DNA of 64,000 bases from Snodgrassella alvi (GCF_002777825.1 NZ_MEIR01000060.1:33799-97798), one strand, 5' to 3'; shown: positions 33,277 to 44,008, numbered from the stretch's first letter. Translations and numbers: made by a program. Notes: a model not told the origin generated them from the letters alone.

Positions 33277-34038
33277 TTATAAAGGCAAATACCCATCAAA
33301 TCGCGTGGTTTTGCCTAAATACTGAAATGCTGGTGTTATTTCTGCCAGAACTACACCATTAGCCGGCCGTTTAACCACAACCCGCTTTTGAGCAAACTTT
33401 TGTGCGGCCAGCAGTAAAGCCTGATCATTATGCGCATCAGCAGTGCCAAGTAATTCATGAAAATAGGCCATTTCCTTTTTTACAGCTGCTGATTTCTGCT
33501 TTTGTGGATACATCGGATCCAGATACACCACATCGGGTAATGGTATCTGCTTTTGCTCCGTTTGCAACAAAATAATACTGCCATAATGCAGACTAATCCG
33601 TTGTGCTATCGATGTTGTCTGCTCATCTGCCAGTGCACGCTGCAAACCATCTGCCAGTAAGGCATAAACATAGGGGTTGCGTTCAAATACCACAACTTCT
33701 AAACCCAATGATGCCATTACAAACGCATCACGGCCTAAGCCACCGGTGGCATCCCATACAAGCGGCTGATTTTTAGCCTGAACCGCACGTGCCAATAATT
33801 CACCCCCGCCAAACAGACGCCGGTGTCGTGCCGTACCCTGTACAAAATCCACACGCACTACACCCTTATGTCCCGCTTTAGCCAGAGCAAGACCACTGTC
33901 TTCGTATAGGAGATACAATCCTTGTGCAGGTGGCTGCGGCTGGTAATGTAACTTTTCAGTGGCGAACAAATTCTTCAAATGGGTGGTCAGATTCGTTAGG
34001 TCTGTTATCTGACCAGTCAAAACCAGTGGTTGCATCAT
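33277..34038 (-). CDS. rsmJ: 16S rRNA m2G1516 methyltransferase RsmJ
   Basis: The 253-residue product has the RsmJ SAM-binding motif LVWDATGGLGRDAFVMASLG, then VVVFERNPYVYALLADGL, and the catalytic-loop DVVYLDPMYPQKQKS. It methylates N2 of G1516 in 16S rRNA. Start overlaps the pilR stop by one base (34038; ATG at 34035 also possible), so it may be cotranscribed with pilSR. Confidence 0.93.
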   Translation of the reverse strand: MMQPLVLTGQITDLTNLTTHLKNLFATEKLHYQPQPPAQGLYLLYEDSGLALAKAGHKGVVRVDFVQGTARHRRLFGGGELLARAVQAKNQPLVWDATGGLGRDAFVMASLGLEVVVFERNPYVYALLADGLQRALADEQTTSIAQRISLHYGSIILLQTEQKQIPLPDVVYLDPMYPQKQKSAAVKKEMAYFHELLGTADAHNDQALLLAAQKFAQKRVVVKRPANGVVLAEITPAFQYLGKTTRFDGYLPL

Positions 34039-35516
34039 CAGGCAATACCCAACCGTTCCATCCTGTAACGCATGGATCGAAAGCTAATACCCAGCAATTT
34101 GGCCGCCTGCGTGCGGTTATAGCGGGTTTGTACCAATGCCTGCTGCAAGATATGTCGTTCTACATCGTCCAGATAATCTTGTATCTGGGTATGTCCAAAC
34201 TGAAAATCCTGAGGCAATGCATGGCTATCTGGCGATAAGTTGCTGCTATTGTCGGTAGATACAGTACTCTGTGCATCGAGTTGATGACTATGAATCTGTA
34301 AATCGTCAACTTCTATAATCTGATTTTTGGATAAGGCAATAGCCCGTTCCAGAATATTTTCCAGTTCGCGGAAATTGCCCGGATAGCTGTATTGCAACAG
34401 GGCTTTTTCAGCAGCAGCAGTCAATGTCATGATTTCGTCGTGTAAAATTCGCTGCAACAAAACCTGAATCAACTGCGGCAAATCATCACGTAATTCACGT
34501 AAAGGCGGCATAGTAATGGATACCACATTCAGACGGTAAAATAAGTCCTGCCGAAACTGTCCCGACTCAACCAGAGCATTTAAATCTTTATGCGTTGCAC
34601 AGATAATACGAACATCAACATGCTTTTCTTCCATCTCGCCAATCCGGCGCACAGCACGTTCCTGAATGGCACGCAACAGTTTAACCTGCATCGATAGTGG
34701 CAAATCAGCCACCTCGTCCAAAAATAAGGTACCACCATCAGCATGCTGAAAAAAACCTACTCTATCAGCATCGGCACCGGTAAAGCTGCCTTTTTTATAG
34801 CCAAAAAATTCACTCTCCATCAGTGCTTCCGGTATAGCTCCACAATTTACTGCAACAAACGCTTTATCCCTGCGTTCCGACTGCTCATGAATACTACGTG
34901 CTGCCTGTTCTTTACCACTACCGGATTCCCCCGCGATATATACCGGTACATTACTTTTAGCCAGTTTACCGATAAGTTGCCGCACTTCGGCGATTAAGGG
35001 CGAATTACCCAGTAAACGCTCACATACTGGTGTTTCGCAGATTTTGTCAGAAACTGTTTCATTTTTCAGTTTTTTCTCAGACCGCTTTGGAGCTGTTGCC
35101 ATTTTGCTGGTTGGCTCGATTTCTGCGACCTCATTATTAATTGTAAGCACAGACTTAACCAAAGTACGCAGTTGTGCTAAAGTAATTGGTTTTTGCAAAT
35201 AATCAAAAGCACCATTTTTCAGTGCTTCTACAGCCTGTTCAGCATTGCCATAAGCAGTGATCACAGCAATCGGAATATCCAGATTTTGGGCGGTAATATA
35301 ATCAACAATTTCCAGACCAGAACCATCCGGCATACGCATATCCGTGAGTACCAGTGAAAAAGCATGGTTACGTAAAGCCTTTTTGGCTTCGGCCACGCCC
35401 GCAGCAGTGTGTACGGATAAACCCATTTTAATCAGGGTTAATTCCATCAAATCACGAATATCAGCTTCATCGTCTATCACTAATACTGGCTTTTTTAAAT
35501 CTATGTGACTATTCAT
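34038..35516 (-). CDS. pilR: Sigma-54-dependent response regulator PilR
   Basis: The 492-residue NtrC-family regulator has a receiver domain (1-125; phospho-acceptor Asp in VLTDMRMPDGSG), a linker, an AAA+ domain with Walker A GESGSGKEQAARS, sigma-54 contact loop KKGSFTGAD (GAFTGA type) and Walker B GGTLFLDEVADLP, and a Fis-type helix-turn-helix (NRTQAAKLLGISFRSMRYRM). It likely activates type IV pilin genes with sigma-54. The start overlaps the pilS stop by eight bases, a typical pilSR arrangement. Confidence 0.92.
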   Translation of the reverse strand: MNSHIDLKKPVLVIDDEADIRDLMELTLIKMGLSVHTAAGVAEAKKALRNHAFSLVLTDMRMPDGSGLEIVDYITAQNLDIPIAVITAYGNAEQAVEALKNGAFDYLQKPITLAQLRTLVKSVLTINNEVAEIEPTSKMATAPKRSEKKLKNETVSDKICETPVCERLLGNSPLIAEVRQLIGKLAKSNVPVYIAGESGSGKEQAARSIHEQSERRDKAFVAVNCGAIPEALMESEFFGYKKGSFTGADADRVGFFQHADGGTLFLDEVADLPLSMQVKLLRAIQERAVRRIGEMEEKHVDVRIICATHKDLNALVESGQFRQDLFYRLNVVSITMPPLRELRDDLPQLIQVLLQRILHDEIMTLTAAAEKALLQYSYPGNFRELENILERAIALSKNQIIEVDDLQIHSHQLDAQSTVSTDNSSNLSPDSHALPQDFQFGHTQIQDYLDDVERHILQQALVQTRYNRTQAAKLLGISFRSMRYRMERLGIA

Positions 35517-37083
35517 TAACCATCCTTGGCAATGTCAGTTCAAATCCATTCAACTGCGGGCGATAATTTAACTGGCCATGGTTGGCCTGAGCAAGTTCAC
35601 GCGCTACATATAGCCCCAGCCCAGTACCGCTGGCTTCAGTTGTAAAAAATGGTTCAAACAGGTGTAATTGGTTTTCTGCACTTACACCAGCACCATTATC
35701 TATTACTGTAATCGAAATTTGCTGCTGCGCCTGTTTTTGAATAACCACTCGAATAGCCTGTTTATCCTGCAAACTGTGGCGCCAGGCATTATTCATCAGA
35801 TTCCACATAATCTGTTGTAAATGTACTGAATCACACCAGACAATCAAATGAGCACTGTCAACTTCCAATTGAATACAATTTACAGCCTGTGGCTTAATCA
35901 GCACAAATTCCTGTACAAATGCAGACCAGAAAATGCGTAAATCAATTGCCTGCTTATTTTTTTTATCGCGCTTATTCAGCATGCTGATATCTTCGAGCAT
36001 TTTATCAATACGGCCGATATTATTATCTACGATATGAAATAGTTTCAGCCGTACTGGGTCGTGTTCTTCTTCCTGTAATAGTTCATTGGCCTGACGCACA
36101 GCCGACATCGGATTACGGATTTCATGCGCCAGATTGGCCGTTAATTGTCCTAATGAAGCCAGTTTGATTGCCATAGCCTCCTGATCAACTTCTGTACGTG
36201 AGCGCATTGACAGCATCAATAAAGGTGTATTGGCCTCCTGTAGCAGCCGTGCATGCACCCGCATCGGCCAGCCATTCAGCGTACAGTTCATTTCAAAAAT
36301 ATTTTTCTGCTCCGTATGCCAGTAGTGCATCACCTGACGAAATAGTGCAGTACGTGTATCAGCCACCAGCATCGGAAAATAATTCTGCGCTTTACGGTTA
36401 ATTAACCATACCAGACCACTTTCATCTAGTACTACCACACCCTCCTGTACATAATTGAATGCACGATCGAGCAAGTGACGGTAACTGTCCAGCATTTGCG
36501 ATTGCTGATATTGCAAGATTTGCGAACGCGCCAGTGAAGTAGCAACATAGGCAGTCAGTCCGGCCACGAAATAGACAGCAGCTATCAGCATGATGGCAAT
36601 GGTACATACCCGCATACTGATGTTTTCAAAATCATCGCGACTTATCTGCAACCATGTGATGATAATAATCAATAAAGTAACATAGCCTGCATAAATCATC
36701 GGATAACGGCCGCGGCTGAATAAACAAGCGGAACCTACAAATGGCAACAGCAAAATACCAAAACCACTATCAACACCGCCACCCATGCTCATTAGCCAAG
36801 CAATCATAGTGATGTCTACAACCGCGTTAACATTTGGCAGTGCATCCGGTTGGTTCTGCCAGCGTGGCACCAGCATGGAAAACAATATCAGCAATCCATA
36901 CAGTATTGCCCAGCTATAAAGTTCAAATTTATTAAATATCGGTACGGCCAGATCCGGATCATCCATGCTTCGGGTCAGCACGTAAAACGTCATGATGGAA
37001 AACAGCAGGCTCACGCGGGCAATATTGAGCAGTGCTGAAAGCCTATCCAAATATTGCGGCCAACCATTTATGCGGGCATTCAT
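35509..37083 (-). CDS. pilS: Sensor histidine kinase PilS
   Basis: The 524-residue kinase has about six N-terminal membrane helices (residues 15-190), a PAS-like domain (about 200-300, GVVVLDESGLVWLIN), an H-box LAHEIRNPMSAVRQANELL, an N-box NLMNNAWRHS and G-boxes VIDNGAGVS and ASGTGLGLYVARE. It phosphorylates PilR. The six-helix anchor without periplasmic sensor domain fits PilS, which senses pilin levels in the membrane in Pseudomonas. Confidence 0.92.
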   Translation of the reverse strand: MNARINGWPQYLDRLSALLNIARVSLLFSIMTFYVLTRSMDDPDLAVPIFNKFELYSWAILYGLLILFSMLVPRWQNQPDALPNVNAVVDITMIAWLMSMGGGVDSGFGILLLPFVGSACLFSRGRYPMIYAGYVTLLIIIITWLQISRDDFENISMRVCTIAIMLIAAVYFVAGLTAYVATSLARSQILQYQQSQMLDSYRHLLDRAFNYVQEGVVVLDESGLVWLINRKAQNYFPMLVADTRTALFRQVMHYWHTEQKNIFEMNCTLNGWPMRVHARLLQEANTPLLMLSMRSRTEVDQEAMAIKLASLGQLTANLAHEIRNPMSAVRQANELLQEEEHDPVRLKLFHIVDNNIGRIDKMLEDISMLNKRDKKNKQAIDLRIFWSAFVQEFVLIKPQAVNCIQLEVDSAHLIVWCDSVHLQQIMWNLMNNAWRHSLQDKQAIRVVIQKQAQQQISITVIDNGAGVSAENQLHLFEPFFTTEASGTGLGLYVARELAQANHGQLNYRPQLNGFELTLPRMVNE

Positions 37084-37089
37084 ACCAGC

Positions 37090-39408
37090 TTAATTTCCGT
37101 TATTCAAGTTGCCATATACAGCAACAATATCACCAGTAACGCTTAATTCTTTGCCTTTATGTCCACGCTTATTGCTAATATCCTGCACGCGTAAAATTTC
37201 CTGATAGCGCCCGCCGCGTTTACCCTGTGTTTCCAGCATAAACTCTGCTGAATCTGTCAGCACAACATAATGCAGATTGTCATCAGCAGGCAAACTCATA
37301 ATTTGCAGGCCACGGCCTTTAGTCATGATTTTTAGTTCATGCAGCGGGAAAGCCAGCAGACGGTTGGCGCTGGAAACGGCAATAAGCTGGGTATTACTGA
37401 TAGCCGTCAGGCAGCTGGCCGGTACTGGCAGTGGTGGCAACAAGGTTTCATTGTCATTGACAGTCATGATTACCTTACCATTTTTAGTGCGACTAACCAG
37501 ATCCTTGAATGCAACCACAAAACCATATCCGCCGCTGTTGGCAAGTACATAGTGTTGTTGAGGTAACGCACTGATCATAGCCACTATTCTAGCCCCCTTA
37601 TCCAGCTCAACCAGCGAACCGGCTGGCACACCATCACCACGTCCGCCGGGAATACTGGCTGCATCCACGCTGTAGGCACGCCCATGTGAGTCGAGTAATA
37701 TGACCGGCCATACTGTACGTCCTTCCACTGCCTGCAATAGAGCATCACCTTCCTTAAAAGTAGTCTGGCTTAGATCCAGATTATGCCCAACTCGCGTTTT
37801 CAACCAGCCTTTCTGAGACAATACCAGCGTCACAGGTTCGTCAGCGGTAGTCTGCGTCAATGTAGCTCGTTCAGCAGGTTGAATAAGAGTACGCCTGTCA
37901 TCACCATAAACTTTAGTATCTGCTTCAATTTCCTTGATAACCAGACGTTTTTTGGCTTTTTCGTCCTGCAACAATGTAGTTAGCTGCTCACGCTCCTGTT
38001 GTAGTTTGTTCAGCTCTGTTTCCAGCTTAATCCATTCCAGTCTGGCTAGCTGGCGTAAACGGATTTCCAGAATATCATCTGCCTGTATTTCGCTTAAACC
38101 AAACGTATAAATCAGTTCATGTTTTGGTTCATCTGATTCACGAATAACCCGAATAACTTCATCAATGTGCAGAAAAACTGTCTGCCTGCCTTGCAGTATA
38201 TGAATGCGTTTTTCCACCTGCTGCAATCGGTATTGCAAGCGTCGGGTAACGGTCAGAATACGAAAATCCAGCCATTCACGCAGAATCTGGTATAGATTTT
38301 TTTGTGCCGGTTTATTATTCTGTCCCATCATAACCAGATTAACCGACACATTGCCTTCAAGGCTGGTTTGTGCAAGCAGAGTATTCATAAACTCTTCCGG
38401 TTGCAGACGACTGGATTTAGGTTCAAACACCAAGCGCACTGGAGCTTGCCCATCTGACTCATCACGTACCCTTTCCAACAGTGATAACATCAGGGTACGT
38501 GTATTTTGCTGCTCTTGCGTCAGATTTTTTTTACCGGCTTTAGGCTTCGGATTAGTCTGTTCTTCTATCTCTGCCAGAATTTTCTGCGCAGAAGTACCTG
38601 GCGGCAATTCGGTAACTATAGCACGCCAGTGTCCGCGTGCCAGTTTTTCAATTTCATAACGTGCACGTACCCGAATACTGCCCTTACCCTGTGCATAAAT
38701 TGTCTGAATATCTTCCGGTGCGGTAATAATCTGTCCGCCGCCAGCAAAGTCAGGGCCAGGCAAATATTGCATTAATGCTGCTATATCCAGAGCTGGCTGT
38801 TTCAACAATGCCACAGCAGCAGCACTGACTTCACGCAAATTATGTGAAGGAATTTCAGTTGCCAGCCCTACTGCAATACCGGAAGCACCATTGAGCAATA
38901 TCATTGGCAATCGCGCCGGCAATACTGTGGGTTCAACAAAGGCACCATCATAATTAGGAATAAAATCCACTGTGCCCATATCAATTTCTGACAACAATAA
39001 TTCAGCGATCGGCGTTAATCGTGCTTCGGTATAGCGCATGGCCGCAGCACTGTCACCATCGCGGGAGCCAAAATTACCAATCCCATCAATCAGAGGGTAG
39101 CGCAAGGTAAAATCCTGAGCCATCCGCACCATAGCATCATAAGCAGATGCATCACCATGCGGGTGGTATTTACCCAGAATCTCACCCACCACACGTGCTG
39201 ATTTCACTGGCTTGGCTCCATGTACCAGTCCCATATCCTTCATCGCATACAAAATGCGTCGTTGCACTGGTTTTTGGCCATCCGCGACATCAGGCAAAGC
39301 TCGCCCTTTTACCACACTCATAGCATAGGCAAGATAAGCACGTTCAGCATACTGTCCCAATAACAGATAATCGTCACCGCGGTCTGGTTGTTGGATTACT
39401 TCACTCAT
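37090..39408 (-). CDS. parC: DNA topoisomerase IV subunit A ParC
   Basis: The 772-residue product is the breakage-reunion subunit, with catalytic Tyr in [13 protein letters not shown] and a C-terminal beta-pinwheel ([31 protein letters not shown]). It decatenates daughter chromosomes with ParE. In the quinolone-resistance region the sequence is [12 protein letters not shown]: Asp86, Ala87, Ser88 and Asp91, where gonococcal ParC has Asp86, Ser87, Ser88 and Glu91. It is encoded upstream of pilS with a six-base gap. Confidence 0.97.
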   Translation of the reverse strand: MSEVIQQPDRGDDYLLLGQYAERAYLAYAMSVVKGRALPDVADGQKPVQRRILYAMKDMGLVHGAKPVKSARVVGEILGKYHPHGDASAYDAMVRMAQDFTLRYPLIDGIGNFGSRDGDSAAAMRYTEARLTPIAELLLSEIDMGTVDFIPNYDGAFVEPTVLPARLPMILLNGASGIAVGLATEIPSHNLREVSAAAVALLKQPALDIAALMQYLPGPDFAGGGQIITAPEDIQTIYAQGKGSIRVRARYEIEKLARGHWRAIVTELPPGTSAQKILAEIEEQTNPKPKAGKKNLTQEQQNTRTLMLSLLERVRDESDGQAPVRLVFEPKSSRLQPEEFMNTLLAQTSLEGNVSVNLVMMGQNNKPAQKNLYQILREWLDFRILTVTRRLQYRLQQVEKRIHILQGRQTVFLHIDEVIRVIRESDEPKHELIYTFGLSEIQADDILEIRLRQLARLEWIKLETELNKLQQEREQLTTLLQDEKAKKRLVIKEIEADTKVYGDDRRTLIQPAERATLTQTTADEPVTLVLSQKGWLKTRVGHNLDLSQTTFKEGDALLQAVEGRTVWPVILLDSHGRAYSVDAASIPGGRGDGVPAGSLVELDKGARIVAMISALPQQHYVLANSGGYGFVVAFKDLVSRTKNGKVIMTVNDNETLLPPLPVPASCLTAISNTQLIAVSSANRLLAFPLHELKIMTKGRGLQIMSLPADDNLHYVVLTDSAEFMLETQGKRGGRYQEILRVQDISNKRGHKGKELSVTGDIVAVYGNLNNGN

Positions 39409-39711
39409 ATCATTCTGACTTCACTAAATTTTTATCTGAAACAGATTACTCAGGCTATGTATTGTAAAGGATTTCTATCTTATTCCCAAAACTGCCTGAT
39501 TTTCATTTGATTACAAGGTAATAGCTGAATATCAACAGCATAAAAGCAGATATTAATACGTTAAAACCACCGGTAATGTTCATACCATACAGATTCTGCG
39601 TACGGTCTGATTTTGCATTTGAATAGGGGGCATAGCTTCTTAGCTTTATAAATAATTTTTCTTTTTTAACAATTTATCACTTGAAAAAACATTTCTTATT
39701 TTCAAGCAATG
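39409..39711. other. Intergenic region between ftsZ and parC
   Basis: About 300 bases with no gene. It must contain the parC promoter on the minus strand, but I could not choose a convincing -35/-10 pair. No repeat or RNA structure other than the ftsZ terminator at its edge is evident. Confidence 0.5.
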
Positions 39712-39745
39712 AAAAAAAGCTGTCCAGAATATATTCTGGACAGCT
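39712..39745 (-). terminator. Rho-independent terminator of the dcw cluster (after ftsZ)
   Basis: A perfect 13-base inverted repeat, AGCTGTCCAGAAT with ATTCTGGACAGCT, separated by two bases, is followed on the minus strand by seven T. It lies about 17 bases past the ftsZ stop. Confidence 0.93.
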
Positions 39746-39762
39746 CCGATACCTATGGAATA

Positions 39763-40941
39763 TCAATCAGCCTGTCGACGGATAACTGCCGGAATTTCAA
39801 AATCATCCAGCACAGACTGATTAGAAAAATCAGCAGCGGCCAGATTCATGCTTCGCGCACTGCGGCCAGAACGCACTACACTACCAATATCAGGATAGGC
39901 ATCGTCTGTACCAGTAGCCTGTACAGTTTGCAACACACGCAGACTACTTTGCTGCTGCTGATGCAAAACTTTCTGCTCCTGCAAACCAGTAGCAATGATG
40001 GTTACCCGGATTTCACCCTCTTCCATGCTTGCGTCTTCAGATGTGCCATATTTTAGGGCTGCGTCATCATGTGCATATTCATCAATCATACACATGATTT
40101 CCTTGTATTCAGACATTTTCAGGCAACCCGGCGCAGTAGTAATGTTAACCAGAACACCTTGTGCACCATCCAAAGTAACGTCATCCAGCAGTGGGCTGGC
40201 AATAGCTTGTTCGGTAGCTATACGGGCACGGTCAACACCATGTGCACTGCCAGAACCCATCATTGCCATACCCATGATGCTCATCACATTTTTTACATCA
40301 GCAAAATCCAGATTAATAATACCCGGATTGGTGATGACTTCCGCAATACCTGCTACAGCATTGCGCAATACATTGTCTGCCGCGCGGAAAGCTTCACGCA
40401 TACTAACATCTTCGCCCAGCGCTGACATCAGCTTGTCATTTGGGATCACAATCAGTGAGTCAACAGTGTTTTTTAGAATTTCAATCCCGTTATTGGCTAC
40501 CTGAATGCGTTTACCTTCATACTCAAAAGGGCGGGTAACCACGGCAACAGTCAAAATGCCCATTTCCTTGGCCAGCTCAGCTACTACTGGTGCTGCTCCT
40601 GTACCTGTACCACCGCCCATGCCTGTGGTGATAAACAGCATATTGGCACCACGGATGGCATCCGACAATGCTTCACGGTCTTCCATAGCTGCATTTCGGC
40701 CAATTTCAGGATCCGCACCTGCTCCGAGGCCACGGGTTAAATTATTACCCAGCTGAATGCGTTTTGAGGCTTTACTGTTTTGTAAAGACTGTGCGTCAGT
40801 ATTGGCACTAATAAACTCAATACCGGCGACCGCATTTTCAACCATATTATTAATCGCATTACAGCCACCACCACCGATACCAATTACTTTGATAACTGCA
40901 GCACCGACTACCGTCTCCACAACATCATATACCAATTGCAT
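39763..40941 (-). CDS. ftsZ: Cell division GTPase FtsZ
   Basis: The 392-residue product has the tubulin signature GGGTGTG (residues 109-115), N-terminal GIGGGGCNAINNM, the T7-loop region NLDFADVKNVM, and the C-terminal peptide DDFEIPAVIRRQAD that binds FtsA and other partners. It polymerises into the division ring. The AGGAGA site (40947-40952) is one base from an out-of-frame ATG (40945) and five bases from the real ATG (40941). A sigma-70-type promoter lies upstream in the ftsA-ftsZ gap. Confidence 0.98.
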   Translation of the reverse strand: MQLVYDVVETVVGAAVIKVIGIGGGGCNAINNMVENAVAGIEFISANTDAQSLQNSKASKRIQLGNNLTRGLGAGADPEIGRNAAMEDREALSDAIRGANMLFITTGMGGGTGTGAAPVVAELAKEMGILTVAVVTRPFEYEGKRIQVANNGIEILKNTVDSLIVIPNDKLMSALGEDVSMREAFRAADNVLRNAVAGIAEVITNPGIINLDFADVKNVMSIMGMAMMGSGSAHGVDRARIATEQAIASPLLDDVTLDGAQGVLVNITTAPGCLKMSEYKEIMCMIDEYAHDDAALKYGTSEDASMEEGEIRVTIIATGLQEQKVLHQQQQSSLRVLQTVQATGTDDAYPDIGSVVRSGRSARSMNLAAADFSNQSVLDDFEIPAVIRRQAD

Positions 40942-40996
40942 TCATGTCTCCTGACAAAACCTGCGCATAAACGTCATCGACTTTTGTATAACTATC

Positions 40997-41026
40997 ATTA
41001 TATAGACATTTATATACAATGCGCAA
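40997..41026 (-). promoter_or_regulatory. Sigma-70-type promoter of ftsZ
   Basis: On the minus strand TTGCGC (41026-41021) and TATAAT (41002-40997) are separated by 18 bases in a very AT-rich gap of 114 bases between ftsA and ftsZ. It would transcribe ftsZ independently of the rest of the cluster, as in many bacteria. Confidence 0.6.
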
Positions 41027-41055
41027 AAATTCTGTCATTTAATATTTGAGTTAAG

Positions 41056-42291
41056 TTAAAAATTGTTCTTAAACCAGTCCTGTAATTTTCTTAGCCATGA
41101 CTCTTTTGGTTCGGTAGCAGCAGCTACCGGCATATCCGTTTTATTTTCATCTTCACAGGCTGCCTGCAATAGACCAATCGCCGTGGCATAACGCGGATTG
41201 CGAATTCGCTCCGATACACCGCCCATTTCCTGCGGTACACCAATACGTGCGGGCAGATTAAATACATCCTCTGCCAGTTCCACCATACCAGGCAATAATG
41301 ATGCGCCGCCAGTCAAAACCACACCTGAAGTCAGAACATCTTCCGGGAAACCTGAACGACGCAATTCATTCAGTGTCAACTCCAAGATTTCTTCCACACG
41401 CGGACCAATCACACTGGCCAGTGTACGGCGTGAAATCTGACGTGGATTGCGGTCACCCACACTAGGTACTTCAATCATGTCATCCAGACCATCCATAGTA
41501 GCCAGTGCCACACCATGATTGATTTTAATATATTCTGCAGCACTGTGGGGTGTACGCAACGCCTGAGCCAGATCTTTGGTAATTAAATCACCGGCTACAG
41601 GAATGACTGCGGTATGCCGGATAGCACCATTAGTATACACTGCGATATCTGTTGTACCACCACCAATGTCAATTACACACACACCAAGATCTTTTTCATC
41701 TTCAGTTAAAACTGCCTGACCACTGGCTAGCGGCTGTAAAATCATTTTGCTGATTTGCAAACCGCATCGATTGACACATTTCTGAATATTCTGCATGGCG
41801 GTTACCGCACCGGTAATAATGTGAATGCGCGTATCCAAACGCACACCACTCATACCAATTGGTTCGCGCACACCTGGCTGATTATCAATGATAAATTCCT
41901 GCACCACAGTATGTAAAATATCGTGATCTGGCGGAATATTTACAGCCTTGGCAGTTTCAATTGCACGGTCAATATCGGCATGACTGACTTCACCATCCTT
42001 GATTTTCACCACACCCTGTGAATTGAAACTGCGAATATGATTGCCAGCAATACCAGTTGTGACACAGTCAACCTGTATATCAGCCATCATCTGCGCTTCT
42101 TCCATGGCCTGTTTGATTGCCTGTGCCGTGGTTTCGATGTTGGTCACCATACCTGCTTTCAAGCCGCGCGAAGGCGCCTGTCCCAAACCAACAATATGGA
42201 TTTCGTTATCTTCCTGTACCTCCCCAATGAGGGCAATTACTTTTGACGTGCCGATATCCAGTGCACTGATGTATTTTTTACCTTTAACCAT
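41056..42291 (-). CDS. ftsA: Cell division protein FtsA
   Basis: The roughly 411-residue actin-like ATPase has phosphate-binding ALDIGTSKV at the N-terminus and CVIDIGGGTTDIAVY in the middle, the SHI-1C subdomain between, and a C-terminal amphipathic helix (ESWLRKLQDWFKNNF) that anchors FtsZ filaments to the membrane. ATG 42291 follows an AAAGTGG stretch; GTG codons at 42300 and 42297 are alternatives. Confidence 0.97.
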   Translation of the reverse strand: MVKGKKYISALDIGTSKVIALIGEVQEDNEIHIVGLGQAPSRGLKAGMVTNIETTAQAIKQAMEEAQMMADIQVDCVTTGIAGNHIRSFNSQGVVKIKDGEVSHADIDRAIETAKAVNIPPDHDILHTVVQEFIIDNQPGVREPIGMSGVRLDTRIHIITGAVTAMQNIQKCVNRCGLQISKMILQPLASGQAVLTEDEKDLGVCVIDIGGGTTDIAVYTNGAIRHTAVIPVAGDLITKDLAQALRTPHSAAEYIKINHGVALATMDGLDDMIEVPSVGDRNPRQISRRTLASVIGPRVEEILELTLNELRRSGFPEDVLTSGVVLTGGASLLPGMVELAEDVFNLPARIGVPQEMGGVSERIRNPRYATAIGLLQAACEDENKTDMPVAAATEPKESWLRKLQDWFKNNF

Positions 42292-42333
42292 GGTCACCAC
42301 TTTAAATTCAAATAATCAATCGGTCGGTTCGGA

Positions 42334-43113
42334 TCAATCCACTTGTACTTCATGCTGATCCATCGCTGCGGCAGCATCTGTTGCGTTAACGCCAGCAGGG
42401 GCTGAAACAGTTCTATTTTTGTAACGTAATGCAAAACCATCCGGATAACGTAAATCCACATAATCAATATTCCTGGTCTGATTTCGCAAAACCTGTTGCC
42501 ATGCCCAGACAAAATTAGCCAGACGCTGCTCTACTTTTTCTCGCCCCAGCCGCAAAGTAATACCGTTAGTTAATACCAACTGCCAGGCAGAACGGTCACT
42601 TAAGTGCAATTTTTGAACATGCAGACCGGTCGGTTGCAACAAACTCTCGAATGTTAACAAATGTACAGTCATGTAGCGAGCAGAACTATTAGTTCCAACA
42701 AACAGAGGCAGCTCTTCCTGCGCTGTGGCATTGAATATCTGCCCGTCCATATCCACCATTTGCTGTGTATTCCAGCGCGCTACCGGTACACGTTCCTTAA
42801 TATCCAGTTGCACAGTATCCGGCCATATCCGCTTAACCTGAACTTTGTCTACCCATGACAGTTTGGCCAGCGCTGCCTGCGCTGCACTTACATTTACCGT
42901 AAAAATATTACCCTGCAAATACTGACGGCTGATTTTTTCAATTTCAGCTGGCTGCAAATACTTCAACGGCTGTACTACCTGAACCTGCCGCACTGGAAAA
43001 TAGGGTGAATGCACCAGCCATGTTCCACCTGCAGCCAGCAGGCAAGACAATACACACACATATAACCAGCGATAGAGCCGTTTCAAGGCTTGCGCATTAT
43101 CCCAAAGTCGCAT
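42334..43113 (-). CDS. ftsQ: Cell division protein FtsQ
   Basis: The 259-residue bitopic protein has one N-terminal membrane helix (WLYVCVLSCLLAAGGTWL), a POTRA domain (FPVRQVQVVQPLKYLQPAEI) and a beta domain (VQLDIKERVPVARWNTQQMV). It recruits FtsL and FtsB to the divisome. The 17-base overlap with ddl is normal for this cluster. Confidence 0.96.
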   Translation of the reverse strand: MRLWDNAQALKRLYRWLYVCVLSCLLAAGGTWLVHSPYFPVRQVQVVQPLKYLQPAEIEKISRQYLQGNIFTVNVSAAQAALAKLSWVDKVQVKRIWPDTVQLDIKERVPVARWNTQQMVDMDGQIFNATAQEELPLFVGTNSSARYMTVHLLTFESLLQPTGLHVQKLHLSDRSAWQLVLTNGITLRLGREKVEQRLANFVWAWQQVLRNQTRNIDYVDLRYPDGFALRYKNRTVSAPAGVNATDAAAAMDQHEVQVD

Positions 43114-44008
43114 GACTTAAAATTTCAACACACAAATCTTCAAAACTCAAGCCAATTTCACGTGCAGCTTTGGGCACCAGACTGTGTGCGGTCATGCCGG
43201 GCACAGTATTTACTTCCAGAATATAGATAGTGCCATCAACATCACGCAGGAAATCTACCCGTCCCCAGCCACGCCCGCCCAGTGCCTTAAAGGCGTGGGC
43301 TGTTAAATCACGCATATACTGCTCGTCTGGCAAAGTCAAGTCTGCCGGGCACAAATATTCGGTGTCATCACGGTGATACTTGGCCTCATAATCATAAAAT
43401 TCTGTTGCCGGTACAATACGTATACTTGGTAATACCTGTTCACCCAGAATCCCGCAGGTATATTCACCACCTTCAATTGCCCGTTCTGCCAGAATTTCAC
43501 CGTGATACTGTTTCAGTTGCTGATAAACCCGTGCCAGTTCACCAGCCTGCCTGATTTTAATCACACCAACACTACTGCCTTCTGCTGCTGGTTTGACAAA
43601 CAGCGGCAAACCCAGTTTTTCTTCTACTGCTGCAAAATCACTGTCATCCTGTAATACAATAAACGGTACACAAGGCAAACCAACTCCCTGCCAGACCAGA
43701 CGGCTGCGAAACTTGTCCATGCCCAGAGCACTGGCAGCCACTCCACAACCGGTATAAGGAATACCCAAAGCCTCCAGCGCACCCTGCACTACCCCATCTT
43801 CACCATAAGAGCCATGCAGAATATTAAAGGCTCGGTTAAAACCAGCACTGACCAGCTCAGACAATGGCCGCTCAGACGGGTCAAAAACATGTGCATCAAT
43901 ACCACGACTTTTCAGCGCCGTCAGAATTGCCGCGCCACTTGCCAGTGAAACCTCGCGTTCACTGGAGAAGCCGCCCATCAGCACGGCGACTTTACCAAAA
44001 TCATTCAT
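43097..44008 (-). CDS. ddl: D-alanine-D-alanine ligase
   Basis: The 303-residue ATP-grasp ligase has VLMGGFSSEREVSLASG at the N-terminus, LHGSYGEDGVVQGALE, the omega loop region EGSSVGVIKI, and the metal site ILEVNTVPGMTAHSLVP. It supplies the D-Ala-D-Ala dipeptide for MurF. Location between murC and ftsQ and length fit DdlB. Confidence 0.97.
   Translation of the reverse strand: MNDFGKVAVLMGGFSSEREVSLASGAAILTALKSRGIDAHVFDPSERPLSELVSAGFNRAFNILHGSYGEDGVVQGALEALGIPYTGCGVAASALGMDKFRSRLVWQGVGLPCVPFIVLQDDSDFAAVEEKLGLPLFVKPAAEGSSVGVIKIRQAGELARVYQQLKQYHGEILAERAIEGGEYTCGILGEQVLPSIRIVPATEFYDYEAKYHRDDTEYLCPADLTLPDEQYMRDLTAHAFKALGGRGWGRVDFLRDVDGTIYILEVNTVPGMTAHSLVPKAAREIGLSFEDLCVEILSHATLG

Noticed and set aside
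39995..40504. Long plus-strand open frame over ftsZ
   Set aside because: It is antisense to highly conserved ftsZ codons and has no homology-like features or ribosome-binding site.
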